In this document: piece after piece, positions 1 to 8,201 of the stretch
How positions within the stretch are numbered: the stretch's first letter is position 1
How the letters are laid out: the number at the start of each line of letters is the position of its first letter
Assembly: GCA_963845425.1 (NCBI GenBank)
Contig: CAWJSC010000002.1
Location: forward strand, 186,001 to 250,000
Origin: DATDAH01 sp963845425
Lineage (GTDB): Bacteria > Actinomycetota > Acidimicrobiia > Acidimicrobiales > DATDAH01
Reading direction: 5' to 3'
Length of the DNA: 64,000 bases
Program-made: the position numbers and the translations under genes
The notes under the pieces: generated by a model
What the model was told of the DNA's origin: nothing
The model's input: only the letters and a program-made list of their open reading frames with translations
Databases searched by the model: none

Positions 1-639
1 CTGGGTGGCGGACAGGCCGATCGGACCCTCCTCGAGGAGGCGGAGCGGGAACACCGCGAGGGGGAACTCGTCCTGGAGCTCGGCCGCGCCACCGACGACG
101 CCGACCAGGGTGGCTTCCAGGCTCGGGCCGTCGGGCTCGGCATCGAACCCGTTGGCCAGCGCCGCCGCCTCGGTGATGGTGACCAGCTGGAACCGGTCCC
201 CGATCTCGGCACCGGCGACCTCGGTCCACAGCCTCGTGGCCACGAACTCGTCCGGCGCGTCCTCGGCCGGGAGGCGACCGTCGAGAACCTGGGTCCCGAT
301 GCCCCGGGGGTCACCGACGAAGGCGATGGCCTCGACCGGATCCTCCGCGCCGAGCGGGATCAGGCCGCCGAAGAAGAACGTGGCCGCGGTGACCGACTCG
401 ACCGACGGCAGCGCGGCGATGTCGTCGGTGAGCGGCGGACCCGACTCCTGTTCCATCGCGGTGTCGTAGCGAAGGCCCTCAGCTCTCTCGTAGCGGTCGG
501 GCGCGGTAGCGGTTCGCGCTGCGCCGGCCACGAAGGTCAGCACGATCGCGCCGACGACGGCCACGCTGGCGCCCAACAGGACCGACGAGCGCCACCGCGA
601 ACGGAGCAGGCAGCGGACCCGGTACAGAACGGCTCCCAC
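1..639 (-). CDS. ABC transporter permease, FtsX/MacB type (5' part; gene runs off the left edge)
   Basis: The reverse strand reads open for 213 codons from a GTG at 639 to the window edge, with no stop. The protein starts with a short basic cytoplasmic stretch, has one strong membrane segment at about residues 19-41, and continues into a soluble extracytoplasmic region. That region has the style of MacB/FtsX periplasmic domains: a GDRFQLVTIT-type strand and repeated LVGVVGG-like strands. This matches the N-terminal quarter of a large permease, the membrane part of an ABC exporter or lipoprotein-handling system. No ATPase gene is visible, so the partner must lie outside. The start is inferred from where the hydrophobic reading begins; there is no clear Shine-Dalgarno. 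Confidence 0.6.
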   Translation of the reverse strand, partial: MGAVLYRVRCLLRSRWRSSVLLGASVAVVGAIVLTFVAGAARTATAPDRYERAEGLRYDTAMEQESGPPLTDDIAALPSVESVTAATFFFGGLIPLGAEDPVEAIAFVGDPRGIGTQVLDGRLPAEDAPDEFVATRLWTEVAGAEIGDRFQLVTITEAAALANGFDAEPDGPSLEATLVGVVGGAAELQDEFPLAVFPLRLLEEGPIGLSATQ

Positions 640-755
640 GGGGCCAGCCAACCCCAGCGGGGCCCGAACGGCAAGGGTGCCAGCACGACGACAACGATGG
701 GGTCAGCCCTCAGCGGCAGCCCGTGCGGTCCGACCCTGCGGGTGCGCCCTCCGTC

Positions 756-784
756 TACTGTCCGCATCGACGACCCACCGGAGG
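756..784 (+). promoter_or_regulatory. Promoter -10 and ribosome binding site of the DUF4282 gene
   Basis: TACTGT at 756-761 fits the actinobacterial TAnnnT -10. GGAGG at 780-784 sits 8 nt before the ATG at 793 and decides that start over the in-frame upstream codon at 697. Confidence 0.45.
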
Positions 785-792
785 TTCCCGCC

Positions 793-1245
793 ATGAGCAC
801 CACCCCACCGCCCCCGCCCGGGGCCACCCCACCACCACCACCCGGCGGCGGGTTCGCCCCGGCACCGGCCCAGGCACCGGTACCGGGCCCGGCGTTCGCC
901 CCCGCCACGATGCCCAACGACCCGAGCTTCTGGAGGAAGCTCTTCGAGCTCGACTTCCGCCATTTCGTGACGCCCTCGGTCGTCAAGGTCCTCTACATCC
1001 TGTGGATCGTCATGGCGTCGATCTACGGGTTGATCCTGCTCATCGCCGGCCTGGCCGGCCTCGGCGACAGCGACGGCGGCTCGATCATCTTCGTGCTGCT
1101 CGCTCCCATCGGGTGGTTCCTGATGGTGGTCTACGGACGAGTCATCATCGAGGTCTTCATCGCGCTGATCCGCACGGCGCAGAACACCACGGCCCTGGTG
1201 GAGCGGCAGGGCGGCGAGCCCGGCCAGCCGCCCCGCACGTTCTGA
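793..1245 (+). CDS. DUF4282-type small membrane protein with proline-rich N-terminus
   Basis: This 150-residue protein has three parts: an N-terminal disordered Pro/Ala/Gly tail (about residues 1-40, with PPPPP runs), an amphipathic FWRKLFELDF stretch, and two membrane helices (about 65-87 and 97-120). The C-terminal cytoplasmic part contains a VIIEVFIALIRTAQNT helix. The pair of helices followed by a conserved R-x-E-x3-A helix is the DUF4282 pattern, a family of unknown function common in actinobacteria; the proline-rich tail is typical of its members. The start at 793 is chosen from a GGAGG 8 nt upstream and the sudden onset of proline-rich sequence. It stands alone between a divergent permease and an amidohydrolase and is followed by a clear hairpin terminator. 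Confidence 0.75.
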   Translation: MSTTPPPPPGATPPPPPGGGFAPAPAQAPVPGPAFAPATMPNDPSFWRKLFELDFRHFVTPSVVKVLYILWIVMASIYGLILLIAGLAGLGDSDGGSIIFVLLAPIGWFLMVVYGRVIIEVFIALIRTAQNTTALVERQGGEPGQPPRTF

Positions 1246-1248
1246 CCG

Positions 1249-1280
1249 AGTCGGGGACCCGCGACCGTGGGTCCCCGACT
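1249..1280 (+). terminator. Perfect 12-bp hairpin terminator after the DUF4282 gene
   Basis: AGTCGGGGACCC at 1249-1260 and its exact reverse complement at 1269-1280 enclose an 8-nt loop, starting 4 nt after the stop codon. There is no T tract, as for most hairpins in this window. Confidence 0.7.
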
Positions 1281-1304
1281 GGGGGCAGCCCTCCGGCGTG
1301 GGCC

Positions 1305-1310
1305 TAAGCT
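1305..1310 (+). promoter_or_regulatory. Probable -10 box (TAAGCT) of the amidohydrolase/P450 row
   Basis: TAAGCT lies 40 nt before the amidohydrolase ATG and just after the preceding terminator. A GGGGGA Shine-Dalgarno precedes the ATG. Confidence 0.35.
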
Positions 1311-1349
1311 GGCGCGGACTGGAACGCGTTCTACTTCGGGGGAATCGCC

Positions 1350-3083
1350 ATGTACGACCTGATCATCCGCAACGGGACGATCGTCGACGGCACGGGGGCC
1401 GACGCCCGCAAGGGTGACGTCGCGATCGAGGACGGCAAGATCGTCGCCGTCGGTGGCCAGATCGACGGCGAGGCCGTCGAGACCGTCGACGCCGAGGGGA
1501 TGTTGGTCACCCCGGGATTCGTCGACATCCACACCCATTACGACGGCCAGGCCACCTGGGACGACGTGCTCGACCCGTCCGCCGGCCACGGCGTGACCAC
1601 CGTCGTCGCCGGCAACTGTGGCGTCGGCTTCGCCCCGGTCCACCCCGGCCAGGAGGACTGGCTGATCCAGCTCATGGAGGGCGTGGAGGACATCCCGGGA
1701 ACCGCGCTGGCCGAGGGCATGTCCTGGAACTGGGAGTCCTTCCCCGAGTACCTCGACGTGCTCGACGCCCGCCACTACGCCATCGACATCGGCACCCAGA
1801 TCGCCCACGGCGCCGTCCGCGGCTACGTGATGGGCGAGCGGGGGGCCAAGAACGAGCCCGCCACCCCCGAGGACATCGAGGCCATGGCCGCGATCGTGAA
1901 GGAGGCCATAGAGGCCGGGGCCATGGGCTTCTCGACCTCCCGCACCTTGGCCCACCGGGCCATCGACGGCGAGCCCGTGCCCGGCACGTTCGCCGCAGAG
2001 GACGAGCTGTTCGGCATCGGCCGCACGCTGGGCGAGGTGGGCAAGGGCGTCTTCGAGCTGGCCCCAGCCGCCATCGACGGCATGGACAGCAACGACCCGT
2101 TCAAGGAGATCGACTGGATGCGCCGGCTGGCCGCCGAGACGCATCGCCCCGTCAGCTTCGCCCTGCTCCAGCTCAACCCCCACCCCGAGCTCTGGCGCGA
2201 GCTCATGGACCTGTCGCTGGAGGCCATCGAGTCCGGCGCCGACCTCCGCCCGCAGGTGGCTTCCCGGCCGTTCGGCCTGCTGACCGGCCTGCAGACCAAC
2301 CACGTCTTCCAGAAGCGGCCCACCTACATGGCGCTCGCCGACCTCCCCCTCGACGAGCTCGTCATCGCCCTGAAGGACCCGGCCACCAAAGCCGCCATCC
2401 TGAGCGAAGCCGATGCCCCACCGGACCCGGCGGTGCTCTTCGACGGCATCGGCGCCTTCCTCCTGGCCATGGCCGACGACCTCTACGTGATGGGCGATCC
2501 GCCCGACTACGAGCCGACCCGGGACACCTCCATCGGCGGCATGGCCGAGGCCACCGGGCGCGATGCCCAGGACCTCATCTACGACCGCCTGCTGGACGAC
2601 GACGGCCAGGGCTTCCTGATGCTGCCGCTGTTCAACTACAGCCACCGTGACCACGAGGCCATCCGGGAGCAGCTCCTCCACCCCGCCGCCGTGCTCGGCC
2701 TCGGCGACGGTGGCGCCCACTGCGGGATGATCTGCGACGCGTCGCTGCCCACCTACTCCCTCACCCACTGGGCCCGGGACCGCAGCCGGGGCGACAAGCT
2801 GCCGCTGGAGTGGCTGATCAGGAAGCAGACCAAGGACACCGCCGAGCTCTACGGCATGACCGACCGGGGCACCCTCGAGGTGGGCATGCGGGCCGACCTC
2901 AACGTGATCGACCACGAGGCGCTGACCCTGCGGTCCCCCCGCCTGGTCCGGGACCTGCCGGCCGGCGGCCGCCGCCTCATCCAGGAGGCCGACGGCTACG
3001 TGCTCACCGCGGTCAACGGGGTGATCACCCGCCGTGACGGCGTCGACACCGGCGCCCGCCCGGGCCGCCTCGTCCGCAGCTAG
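1350..3083 (+). CDS. Amidohydrolase, N-acyl-D-amino-acid deacylase (D-aminoacylase) family
   Basis: This is a 577-residue metal-dependent hydrolase. The N-terminus (LIIRNGTIVDGTG) and C-terminus (GMRADLNVID) form the urease-like beta-sandwich. HTHYDGQ at 61-67 supplies the HxH metal ligands, GNCGVGFAP near 88-96 is the metal-Cys loop typical of D-aminoacylases, and GDGGAHCG is the late conserved strand. Members hydrolyse N-acyl-D-amino acids; actinobacterial homologues of this length are usually annotated only as amidohydrolases, so the substrate is unknown. The next gene, a P450, begins 11 bp downstream and a second P450 follows, so the three are probably co-transcribed. A catabolic role for acylated xenobiotics or lipids is inference. 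Confidence 0.85.
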   Translation: MYDLIIRNGTIVDGTGADARKGDVAIEDGKIVAVGGQIDGEAVETVDAEGMLVTPGFVDIHTHYDGQATWDDVLDPSAGHGVTTVVAGNCGVGFAPVHPGQEDWLIQLMEGVEDIPGTALAEGMSWNWESFPEYLDVLDARHYAIDIGTQIAHGAVRGYVMGERGAKNEPATPEDIEAMAAIVKEAIEAGAMGFSTSRTLAHRAIDGEPVPGTFAAEDELFGIGRTLGEVGKGVFELAPAAIDGMDSNDPFKEIDWMRRLAAETHRPVSFALLQLNPHPELWRELMDLSLEAIESGADLRPQVASRPFGLLTGLQTNHVFQKRPTYMALADLPLDELVIALKDPATKAAILSEADAPPDPAVLFDGIGAFLLAMADDLYVMGDPPDYEPTRDTSIGGMAEATGRDAQDLIYDRLLDDDGQGFLMLPLFNYSHRDHEAIREQLLHPAAVLGLGDGGAHCGMICDASLPTYSLTHWARDRSRGDKLPLEWLIRKQTKDTAELYGMTDRGTLEVGMRADLNVIDHEALTLRSPRLVRDLPAGGRRLIQEADGYVLTAVNGVITRRDGVDTGARPGRLVRS

Positions 3084-3094
3084 ACGAGGGACCC

Positions 3095-4285
3095 GTGGCT
3101 GAGCGTGACTTCGACCTGCTCGACGGGGACTGGTACGTCAACGACCCGTACCCGGACTACGCGTGGCTGCGGGCCAACGCCCCGGCGTACTGGGACGCGG
3201 GCAACGAGCTGTGGGGCATCTCCCGCTACGACGACATCGTCGAGATCGAGAAGCGCAAGGACGTCTTCGTCAACTCCGACACGACGAAGGGCGGCTACCG
3301 CCCCAACATCCCGGCCGACCCGTCGATCATCGGCCTGGACGACCCCAGGCACGCCGAGCGCCGCAACCTGGTGTCGCGCCGCTTCACCCCCCGAGCCGTC
3401 ACCCGCTGGGAGGACCACGTCCGGGAGACGGTGACCGAACTGGTCGACGGGGCCCTGGCCAAGGGCCGCATCGACGTGGTCGACGACCTCGCCGCCCCCC
3501 TCCCCGCGCAGATGATCGGCTTCCTGCTCGGCTTCCCCGACGAGGCGTGGCCCCAGCTCATGGACTGGTCCGAGCGCACCATCCACCTCGGCGGCGGGCC
3601 CCGCTACCACGACGACGACGGCATCGCCGCCGCCTTCGAGTTCGCCGGCGCCTGCGCCGAGCTCTACGAGGCCAAGAAGGGCTGCCCGGCCGACGACGTG
3701 GTGTCCCTCTACGTAGACGTCGAAAAGCGGGGCCTGAAGCACCAGGACTTCGGGATCAACGAGGTCATCTCCGACTCCCTGCTCCTGCTCGACGGGGGGG
3801 CGGAGACCACCCGGACCGTCATCGCCCGCACGATCATGGGCCTGGCCGACCACCCCGAGCAGTGGGGGGCCCTCAAGGCCGGCGCCGACATCGACATCGC
3901 GGTCGAGGAGTTCATCCGCTGGGTGACCCCGATCCTCAACATGTGCCGGGTCGCGAGCCAGGACGTCGAGATCGGCGGCGAGACGATCCGCAAGGGCCAG
4001 CAGGTGGTGCTCATGTACCCCTCGGCCAATCGGGACGAGGGCCACTTCGCCGACGCCGACACCCTCGACGTCACCCGCCACCCGAACAACCACATCGCCT
4101 TCGGCTTCGGCACCCACTTCTGCCTGGGCGCCTCGCTGGCCCGCCTGGAGATCAAGGCGATGTTCCAGGAACTGCTGGCGAAGGTCGACCGCTTCGAACG
4201 TCCGGTGGACGGCACGGTGGTCGACATCCCCAACTCGTTCGTCTTCGGCGTGAAGCACGCCGACATCACCGTGGTCCCGAATTGA
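3095..4285 (+). CDS. Cytochrome P450 (first of a tandem pair)
   Basis: This is a soluble bacterial P450 of 396 residues with no membrane anchor. Visible motifs are GGAETT at 234-239 (oxygen-activating I-helix), a K-helix ExxR within VEEFIRW, and the heme loop FGFGTHFCLG, whose Cys343 is the thiolate ligand. The start is GTG at 3095, 11 bp after the amidohydrolase stop, behind a GACGAGGGA ribosome site; an ATG start is not available in frame. It sits between an amidohydrolase and a second P450, a layout expected for hydroxylation of steroid, terpenoid or alkyl substrates. It needs ferredoxin and reductase partners, which are not in this window. The substrate cannot be read from sequence. Confidence 0.93.
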   Translation: MAERDFDLLDGDWYVNDPYPDYAWLRANAPAYWDAGNELWGISRYDDIVEIEKRKDVFVNSDTTKGGYRPNIPADPSIIGLDDPRHAERRNLVSRRFTPRAVTRWEDHVRETVTELVDGALAKGRIDVVDDLAAPLPAQMIGFLLGFPDEAWPQLMDWSERTIHLGGGPRYHDDDGIAAAFEFAGACAELYEAKKGCPADDVVSLYVDVEKRGLKHQDFGINEVISDSLLLLDGGAETTRTVIARTIMGLADHPEQWGALKAGADIDIAVEEFIRWVTPILNMCRVASQDVEIGGETIRKGQQVVLMYPSANRDEGHFADADTLDVTRHPNNHIAFGFGTHFCLGASLARLEIKAMFQELLAKVDRFERPVDGTVVDIPNSFVFGVKHADITVVPN

Positions 4286-4299
4286 CCGAAAGGTTCAGC

Positions 4300-5517
4300 A
4301 TGGAGCTCGAGGACATCGACCTGACCGACGAGGACGTGTGGGCCGACCACGTCCCCCACGACCAGTTCGCGTTCCTGCGTCGAGAGGCACGCGTCTACCG
4401 GCATCCGGGCAAGCCGGACGGCCTGCGGCCCATCCCCGACTTCTGGGCCGTCACCCGCCACGCCGATCTCATCGCGGTGAACCGGGACACGACGCTCTTC
4501 TCCTCGGAGACCAAAGGGGTGCTCCTGGCCGACCCCGACGAGGAGACCCGTACCGCGTTCCAGACGATGCTCGACACCGACCCGCCGGCCCACACCCGCC
4601 TGCGCCGTCTGGTCAACCGGGGCTTCACCCCCCGCATGGTCACCCGCTTCGAGCAGCACTACGGCGAGCTGACGCGGCAGCTGGTGGCCAAAGCCGTCAC
4701 CCAGGGCACCTTCGACTTCGTGACCGACGTGGCCGCCGAACTGCCGTTGATGGCGATCGCCGAGCTGCTGGGCGTGCCCACCGAGGACCGCCACAAGCTC
4801 TTCGAGTGGAGCAACCGCCTCGTCGGCAACTCGGACCCCGAGTACGTCGGCAGCGCCGAGGAGGCCACCTCGGCCGCCACCGAGCTGTACGTCTACTTCA
4901 ACCAGCTGGGGGAGGAACGCCGGGCCAACCCCCAGGACGACATCATCACGAAGCTGATCACCGAGGTGGAGGGCGACGCCCTCGGCCCCCACGAGTTCGA
5001 GACCTTCTGCCTGGTGCTCACCGTGGCCGGCAACGAGACCACCCGCAACGCCACCAGCCACGGCTTGCTGGCCCTGCTCGAGAACCCGGACCAGATGCAG
5101 ATGCTGCGAGACCACCCCGAGCTGCTGGACTCGGCCATCGAGGAGATCCTGCGCTGGGCCTCACCCGTGATCCACTTCCGGCGCACCGCGATGCGCGACG
5201 CGGAGATCGGCGGTCAGGCCATCGCCGAGGGCGACTCGGTGGTCATGTTCCACATCTCGGCCAACCGGGACGAGGACGTGTTCGCGGACCCGTTCCGCTT
5301 CGACATCACCCGTGACCCCAACGAGCACATCGCCTTCGGTGGCGGCGGCGCCCACCATTGCCTGGGGGCCAACCTGGCCCGCCTCGAGCTGCAGATCGTC
5401 TTCAAGGAGCTCCTGGCCTCGACCCGGTCGATCACCCAGGCGGGTGACGTCCAGCGGCTGCGCTCCAACTTCATCAACGGCATCAAGCACATGCCCGTGG
5501 ACGTGGAGCTGGCGTGA
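4300..5517 (+). CDS. Cytochrome P450 (second of a tandem pair)
   Basis: This 405-residue P450 has VAGNETTRN as its I-helix oxygen-binding motif (Asn-Glu instead of Ala-Glu), EEILRW as the ExxR helix, and the heme loop FGGGGAHHCLG with Cys354 as the iron ligand. The longer glycine-rich heme loop is typical of mycobacterial CYP125/142-like steroid or lipid hydroxylases, which hints at, but does not prove, a similar substrate class. The ATG at 4300 follows GAAAGG by 6 nt and lies 14 bp after the first P450. The two P450s are clearly different in sequence, so this is not a recent tandem duplication. Confidence 0.93.
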   Translation: MELEDIDLTDEDVWADHVPHDQFAFLRREARVYRHPGKPDGLRPIPDFWAVTRHADLIAVNRDTTLFSSETKGVLLADPDEETRTAFQTMLDTDPPAHTRLRRLVNRGFTPRMVTRFEQHYGELTRQLVAKAVTQGTFDFVTDVAAELPLMAIAELLGVPTEDRHKLFEWSNRLVGNSDPEYVGSAEEATSAATELYVYFNQLGEERRANPQDDIITKLITEVEGDALGPHEFETFCLVLTVAGNETTRNATSHGLLALLENPDQMQMLRDHPELLDSAIEEILRWASPVIHFRRTAMRDAEIGGQAIAEGDSVVMFHISANRDEDVFADPFRFDITRDPNEHIAFGGGGAHHCLGANLARLELQIVFKELLASTRSITQAGDVQRLRSNFINGIKHMPVDVELA

Positions 5518-5527
5518 TCTGCCGGCG

Positions 5528-6499
5528 TCAGGTGACGATCACCGAGGCCACGGCGAAGTAGATCAGGATCGACAGCAGGTCCTGGGCGACGGTGGCCAGC
5601 GGGCCGCTGCCGAACGCCGGGTCGGCGCCGAGCCGGGAGAGCACCGAGGGCAGCACCATCGCCACCGCCGTGGCCACCGAGGCGGCGGCCAGGAGCGAGA
5701 TGGCCACGCTGGCGACCACGTCGGGCTGGTGCACCAGCAGGAACCCGAACGGCACGAAGGCGACGGCCAGGCAGATGCCGATGGCCAGCCCGGTGAGCAC
5801 CTCGCGGCGAACGATCGAGCGCACCGAGACCCCCGCCGAGAGGCCCCGCACGATCACGGTCTCGGTCTGGGTGCCCACCGCGTCGGCGATGTAGACGACC
5901 CCGGGGAGGAAGAACGCCAGGGTCACCTCCTGGCGGATGGCGTCCTCGGAACCGGCCACGATGACCGCGGCCAGCATCGAGGCCACCAGCCCGATCAGCA
6001 GCCACGGCAAGCGGTGCCAGAAGCGCCGCCGGACCGGCTCCTCGGCCGCGGTACGGGCGGTGCTGCTCCCGGCCAGGTAACCCGACAGCCGGGCGAGGTC
6101 CTCGTCGTGCTCGTCGAGGAGCACGGCCAGCATGCGCCACGGCGGCACCAAGCCGACGAAGCGCCCCTCGCCGTCCACCACCGCCAGGCTGCTCTCACCA
6201 TGCTCGACGGCCCGCCCCGCGGCCTCCTCCTGATGGGCCCCGGGGGCCACCACCGGCGGGGCGACGTCCATCAGCCCGGCCATCGGGGTCTCGGGCCGTG
6301 CCGCGAGGAGGTCCTCGATACGCACCAGGCCGACGAGCCGGTCGCCCTCGAGCACGGCGATGTCGTCGACGCTCTCGAAGGGCTGGGGCCTGAGCAGCGC
6401 AGCCCGCACCTCCTGGGCGGTCTGGCGGGGACCGGCGGTCGGCACGTCGATCGTGGTGTGGGCCGAGGCCCGCTTGTGTCCCGGAGGCGCGGTCATCAC
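5528..6499 (-). CDS. MgtE-like magnesium transporter/channel with CBS pair but no N-domain
   Basis: The 323-residue product has two CBS motifs (about residues 25-75 and 85-140) followed by a five-helix membrane domain (about 165-323). The tail reads DPAFGSGPLATVAQDLLS, the conserved pore segment of MgtE Mg2+ channels. Classical MgtE has an extra N-terminal superhelical domain that senses cytoplasmic Mg2+ together with the CBS pair; here it is absent, and the gene is complete at its 5' side because a strong hairpin lies upstream. Start is GTG 6499 or the adjacent ATG 6496. Gating probably relies on the CBS pair alone (inference). It converges with the P450 pair. Confidence 0.8.
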   Translation of the reverse strand: MMTAPPGHKRASAHTTIDVPTAGPRQTAQEVRAALLRPQPFESVDDIAVLEGDRLVGLVRIEDLLAARPETPMAGLMDVAPPVVAPGAHQEEAAGRAVEHGESSLAVVDGEGRFVGLVPPWRMLAVLLDEHDEDLARLSGYLAGSSTARTAAEEPVRRRFWHRLPWLLIGLVASMLAAVIVAGSEDAIRQEVTLAFFLPGVVYIADAVGTQTETVIVRGLSAGVSVRSIVRREVLTGLAIGICLAVAFVPFGFLLVHQPDVVASVAISLLAAASVATAVAMVLPSVLSRLGADPAFGSGPLATVAQDLLSILIYFAVASVIVT

Positions 6500-6561
6500 C
6501 TGTCTCTAGTACGAAACGGCGAAGCCGGCCCCCGGCCCTCCGATGCCACCCCGGACGCGGA

Positions 6562-6605
6562 CCGGCCCCCGGCCTTCCCGAGGCGGCGGGAGGGCCGGGG
6601 GCCGG
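6562..6605 (-). terminator. Strong GC hairpin terminator between two minus-strand genes
   Basis: 19-bp arms at 6562-6580 and 6587-6605 pair with one G-U wobble around a 6-nt loop. The hairpin lies 14 bp beyond the stop of the two-TM protein and about 60 bp before the MgtE-like gene, so it should separate them transcriptionally. A shorter related GGCCCCCGG tract lies at about 6523-6540. Confidence 0.7.
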
Positions 6606-6618
6606 GACCTCGGGCGCG

Positions 6619-7293
6619 TCAGGCCGTCGCCTTGGCGTGACGATCCATCTTGCGGAGGTGGATCGCCCCGAGGACGACCAGACCGGCCATGACCAGGCCA
6701 CCGAGGAAGGCGGCGATGGCGGCGTAGCCGGCGATCACGCCGATGGTGTCCCAGGCGAAGGTGCTGAGCAGGGCACCCCGGAGGACCTCACCCCGGAACA
6801 TGCTGTCCCGCTGGCCGGTGATGCCCTCGTACTCCTCGCGGAGGGCGTCGATCTCGGCCTGCGGGGCATCGGCGGCGATCGCCTCGTCCAGCGCGGCCTC
6901 GGCCGCGAACTGGGGGCCACCGAGCTCGGCGTAGGTCTGGCCTCCGCCGATGCCCTCGACGTGGCCGGCGATGTAGCTGGCGTAGGCCTCGGCCTCGGCG
7001 CCGGTCGTCACCTGCTCGTCGGCGTACTGGACCAGGTCGTCCCGGCCCTCCTCCTCGAGGTCGGCGGCGGGCGGGAAGGTGATGGCCTGGGCGGCCAGCT
7101 CGTCGTGGACGTAGTCCTGGGCGAACGTGCTCCCCCAGGTCAGCAGGGCGCCGGCAACGAACAGCACCATAGCCAGGGCACCCCCCGTCCACAGCAGCAG
7201 GTGGTCGATCCGTCGGCGGGTGATGACGACGGGAGCGTCGAGCTCCGTCGCTGCCTCCGACGTGACGTCCTTCTCTTCGTTGACTGCAGTCAT
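6619..7293 (-). CDS. Two-TM actinobacterial surface protein, possible dormancy-regulon member
   Basis: The 224-residue protein has one membrane helix near residues 30-50, an extracytoplasmic domain of about 115 residues, and a second helix near 185-210, with short charged cytoplasmic ends. Conserved-looking stretches are FAQDYVHDEL just after helix 1, a GQTYAEL motif, and RDSMFRGEVLRGALL before helix 2. This matches a widespread actinobacterial membrane family of unknown function (sometimes misnamed LigA-like). ATG 7293 is chosen because AAGGGGAC precedes it by a few nt. The promoter carries two DevR-type boxes and a TACCTT -10, which suggests hypoxia or dormancy control. Function unknown. 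Confidence 0.75.
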   Translation of the reverse strand: MTAVNEEKDVTSEAATELDAPVVITRRRIDHLLLWTGGALAMVLFVAGALLTWGSTFAQDYVHDELAAQAITFPPAADLEEEGRDDLVQYADEQVTTGAEAEAYASYIAGHVEGIGGGQTYAELGGPQFAAEAALDEAIAADAPQAEIDALREEYEGITGQRDSMFRGEVLRGALLSTFAWDTIGVIAGYAAIAAFLGGLVMAGLVVLGAIHLRKMDRHAKATA

Positions 7294-7340
7294 GATGTCC
7301 CCTTGAACCAATGAGACCCGCAGGTGGGCCTCTACGGTCA

Positions 7341-7405
7341 AAGGTACGGATCGGGCGGGTACCGGTCGGGGGCCAGAGGTCCACGGCCGGGGGGCCGAAG
7401 GTCCC
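7341..7405 (-). promoter_or_regulatory. Two DevR/DosR-type boxes and a -10 upstream of the two-TM protein
   Basis: On the minus strand the strong box GGGACCTTCGGCCC (7405-7392) and a weaker copy TGGACCTCTGGCCC (7383-7370) are 22 bp apart, two helical turns. A TACCTT -10 (about 7346-7341) follows. The strong box is identical, base for base, to the one at 19734-19747. Confidence 0.6.
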
Positions 7406-7411
7406 GAGGCC

Positions 7412-8179
7412 TCAGTAGGCGGCGAGGCCTCCGTCCACCACCAGGACCTGGCCCGTCATGTAGCTGCTGGCGTCACTGACCAGGAAGAGGACGGGGCCGA
7501 CCATCTCGTCGGCCGAGGCGATGCGGCCCATCTTGCACGCCGTGGCCATGCGCTCCTGGGCCTCCGGGGGGTTGTTGCGCACCATGTCGGTGTCCACGCT
7601 GCCCGGGGCCAGCGCGTTGACCCGGATGCCCATCGGGGCGAACTCCGTGGCCATGTAGCGGGTCATGGAGAGCAGGCCCCCCTTCCCTGCGGCGTACATG
7701 GAGGTGTAGGCCCCGAACAGGAAGGCGCCCACGCTGATCACGTTGACCACCGCGCCGTGCGCACTGGCCTGGAGGTGGGGCAGGGCCTCCTGGACCAGGA
7801 AGGTCGGGCCCCGCAGGTTCACCGCCAGGGACTTCTCCCAGGCCTCGGGGGTGAGCATCCCGAGGGGCTGGGCCACCGCGTTGGCCGCGTTGTTGACCAC
7901 GATGTCGATCTCGCCGAAGCGGTCCGTAGTGGCCGCCACCAGGGACGCGAGGTCGTCCAACTCGCCGAGGTGGGTGGCGACACCCAGGGCCTCCGCGCCG
8001 GTGGCCTCGAGCGCAGCCTGGGTCTCGGCGCAGGCCTCGGGCTTGCGACTGGCGACCACGACCTTGGCGCCCGCCGCAGCCAGCCCTTCGGCCACGGCCC
8101 GCCCGATCCCCCGGGTCCCGCCGGTGACGATCGCCACCCGTCCCGAGAGATCGAACAGGGCTTTGGGGTCGACCGCCAT
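7412..8179 (-). CDS. Short-chain dehydrogenase/reductase (SDR), classical type
   Basis: This is a 255-residue NAD(P)-dependent oxidoreductase. It has TGGTRGIG (about residues 18-25) for the dinucleotide, NNAANA in the middle, YAAGK as the catalytic Tyr-x3-Lys, and a C-terminal GQVLVVDGG typical of the FabG-like family. It also has a basic residue (SRK) after beta-2, which favours NADP(H). Its ATG lies inside the CATG shared with the divergent PHP-hydrolase gene. A TAGATT -10 only 6 nt from the ATG implies a leaderless transcript. The substrate is unknown. Confidence 0.88.
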   Translation of the reverse strand: MAVDPKALFDLSGRVAIVTGGTRGIGRAVAEGLAAAGAKVVVASRKPEACAETQAALEATGAEALGVATHLGELDDLASLVAATTDRFGEIDIVVNNAANAVAQPLGMLTPEAWEKSLAVNLRGPTFLVQEALPHLQASAHGAVVNVISVGAFLFGAYTSMYAAGKGGLLSMTRYMATEFAPMGIRVNALAPGSVDTDMVRNNPPEAQERMATACKMGRIASADEMVGPVLFLVSDASSYMTGQVLVVDGGLAAY

Positions 8180-8185
8180 GGCGCG

Positions 8186-8195
8186 AATCTACGCT
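8186..8195. promoter_or_regulatory. Overlapping divergent leaderless -10 boxes
   Basis: TAGATT on the minus strand (8191-8186) lies 6 nt before the SDR ATG at 8179. TACGCT on the plus strand (8190-8195) lies 6 nt before a GTG at 8202. The two hexamers share two base pairs, so the two polymerases cannot occupy them together. Confidence 0.5.
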
Positions 8196-8201
8196 GCGGG
8201 C

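Noticed and set aside
5..469. Open frame on the plus strand rich in Ser, Arg and Pro
   Set aside because: It is the shadow of the minus-strand ABC permease, which has a membrane helix and sensible composition; the plus reading has neither.
1131..2915. Long minus-strand frame opposite the amidohydrolase
   Set aside because: Composition is Gly/Val/Asp/His-rich without motifs, as expected from the antisense of a high-GC gene; the plus strand carries full metal-binding motifs.
6604..6617. GGGACCTCGGGCGC as another DevR box
   Set aside because: The second half-site is poor and it lies between a stop codon and a terminator hairpin, not in a promoter position.
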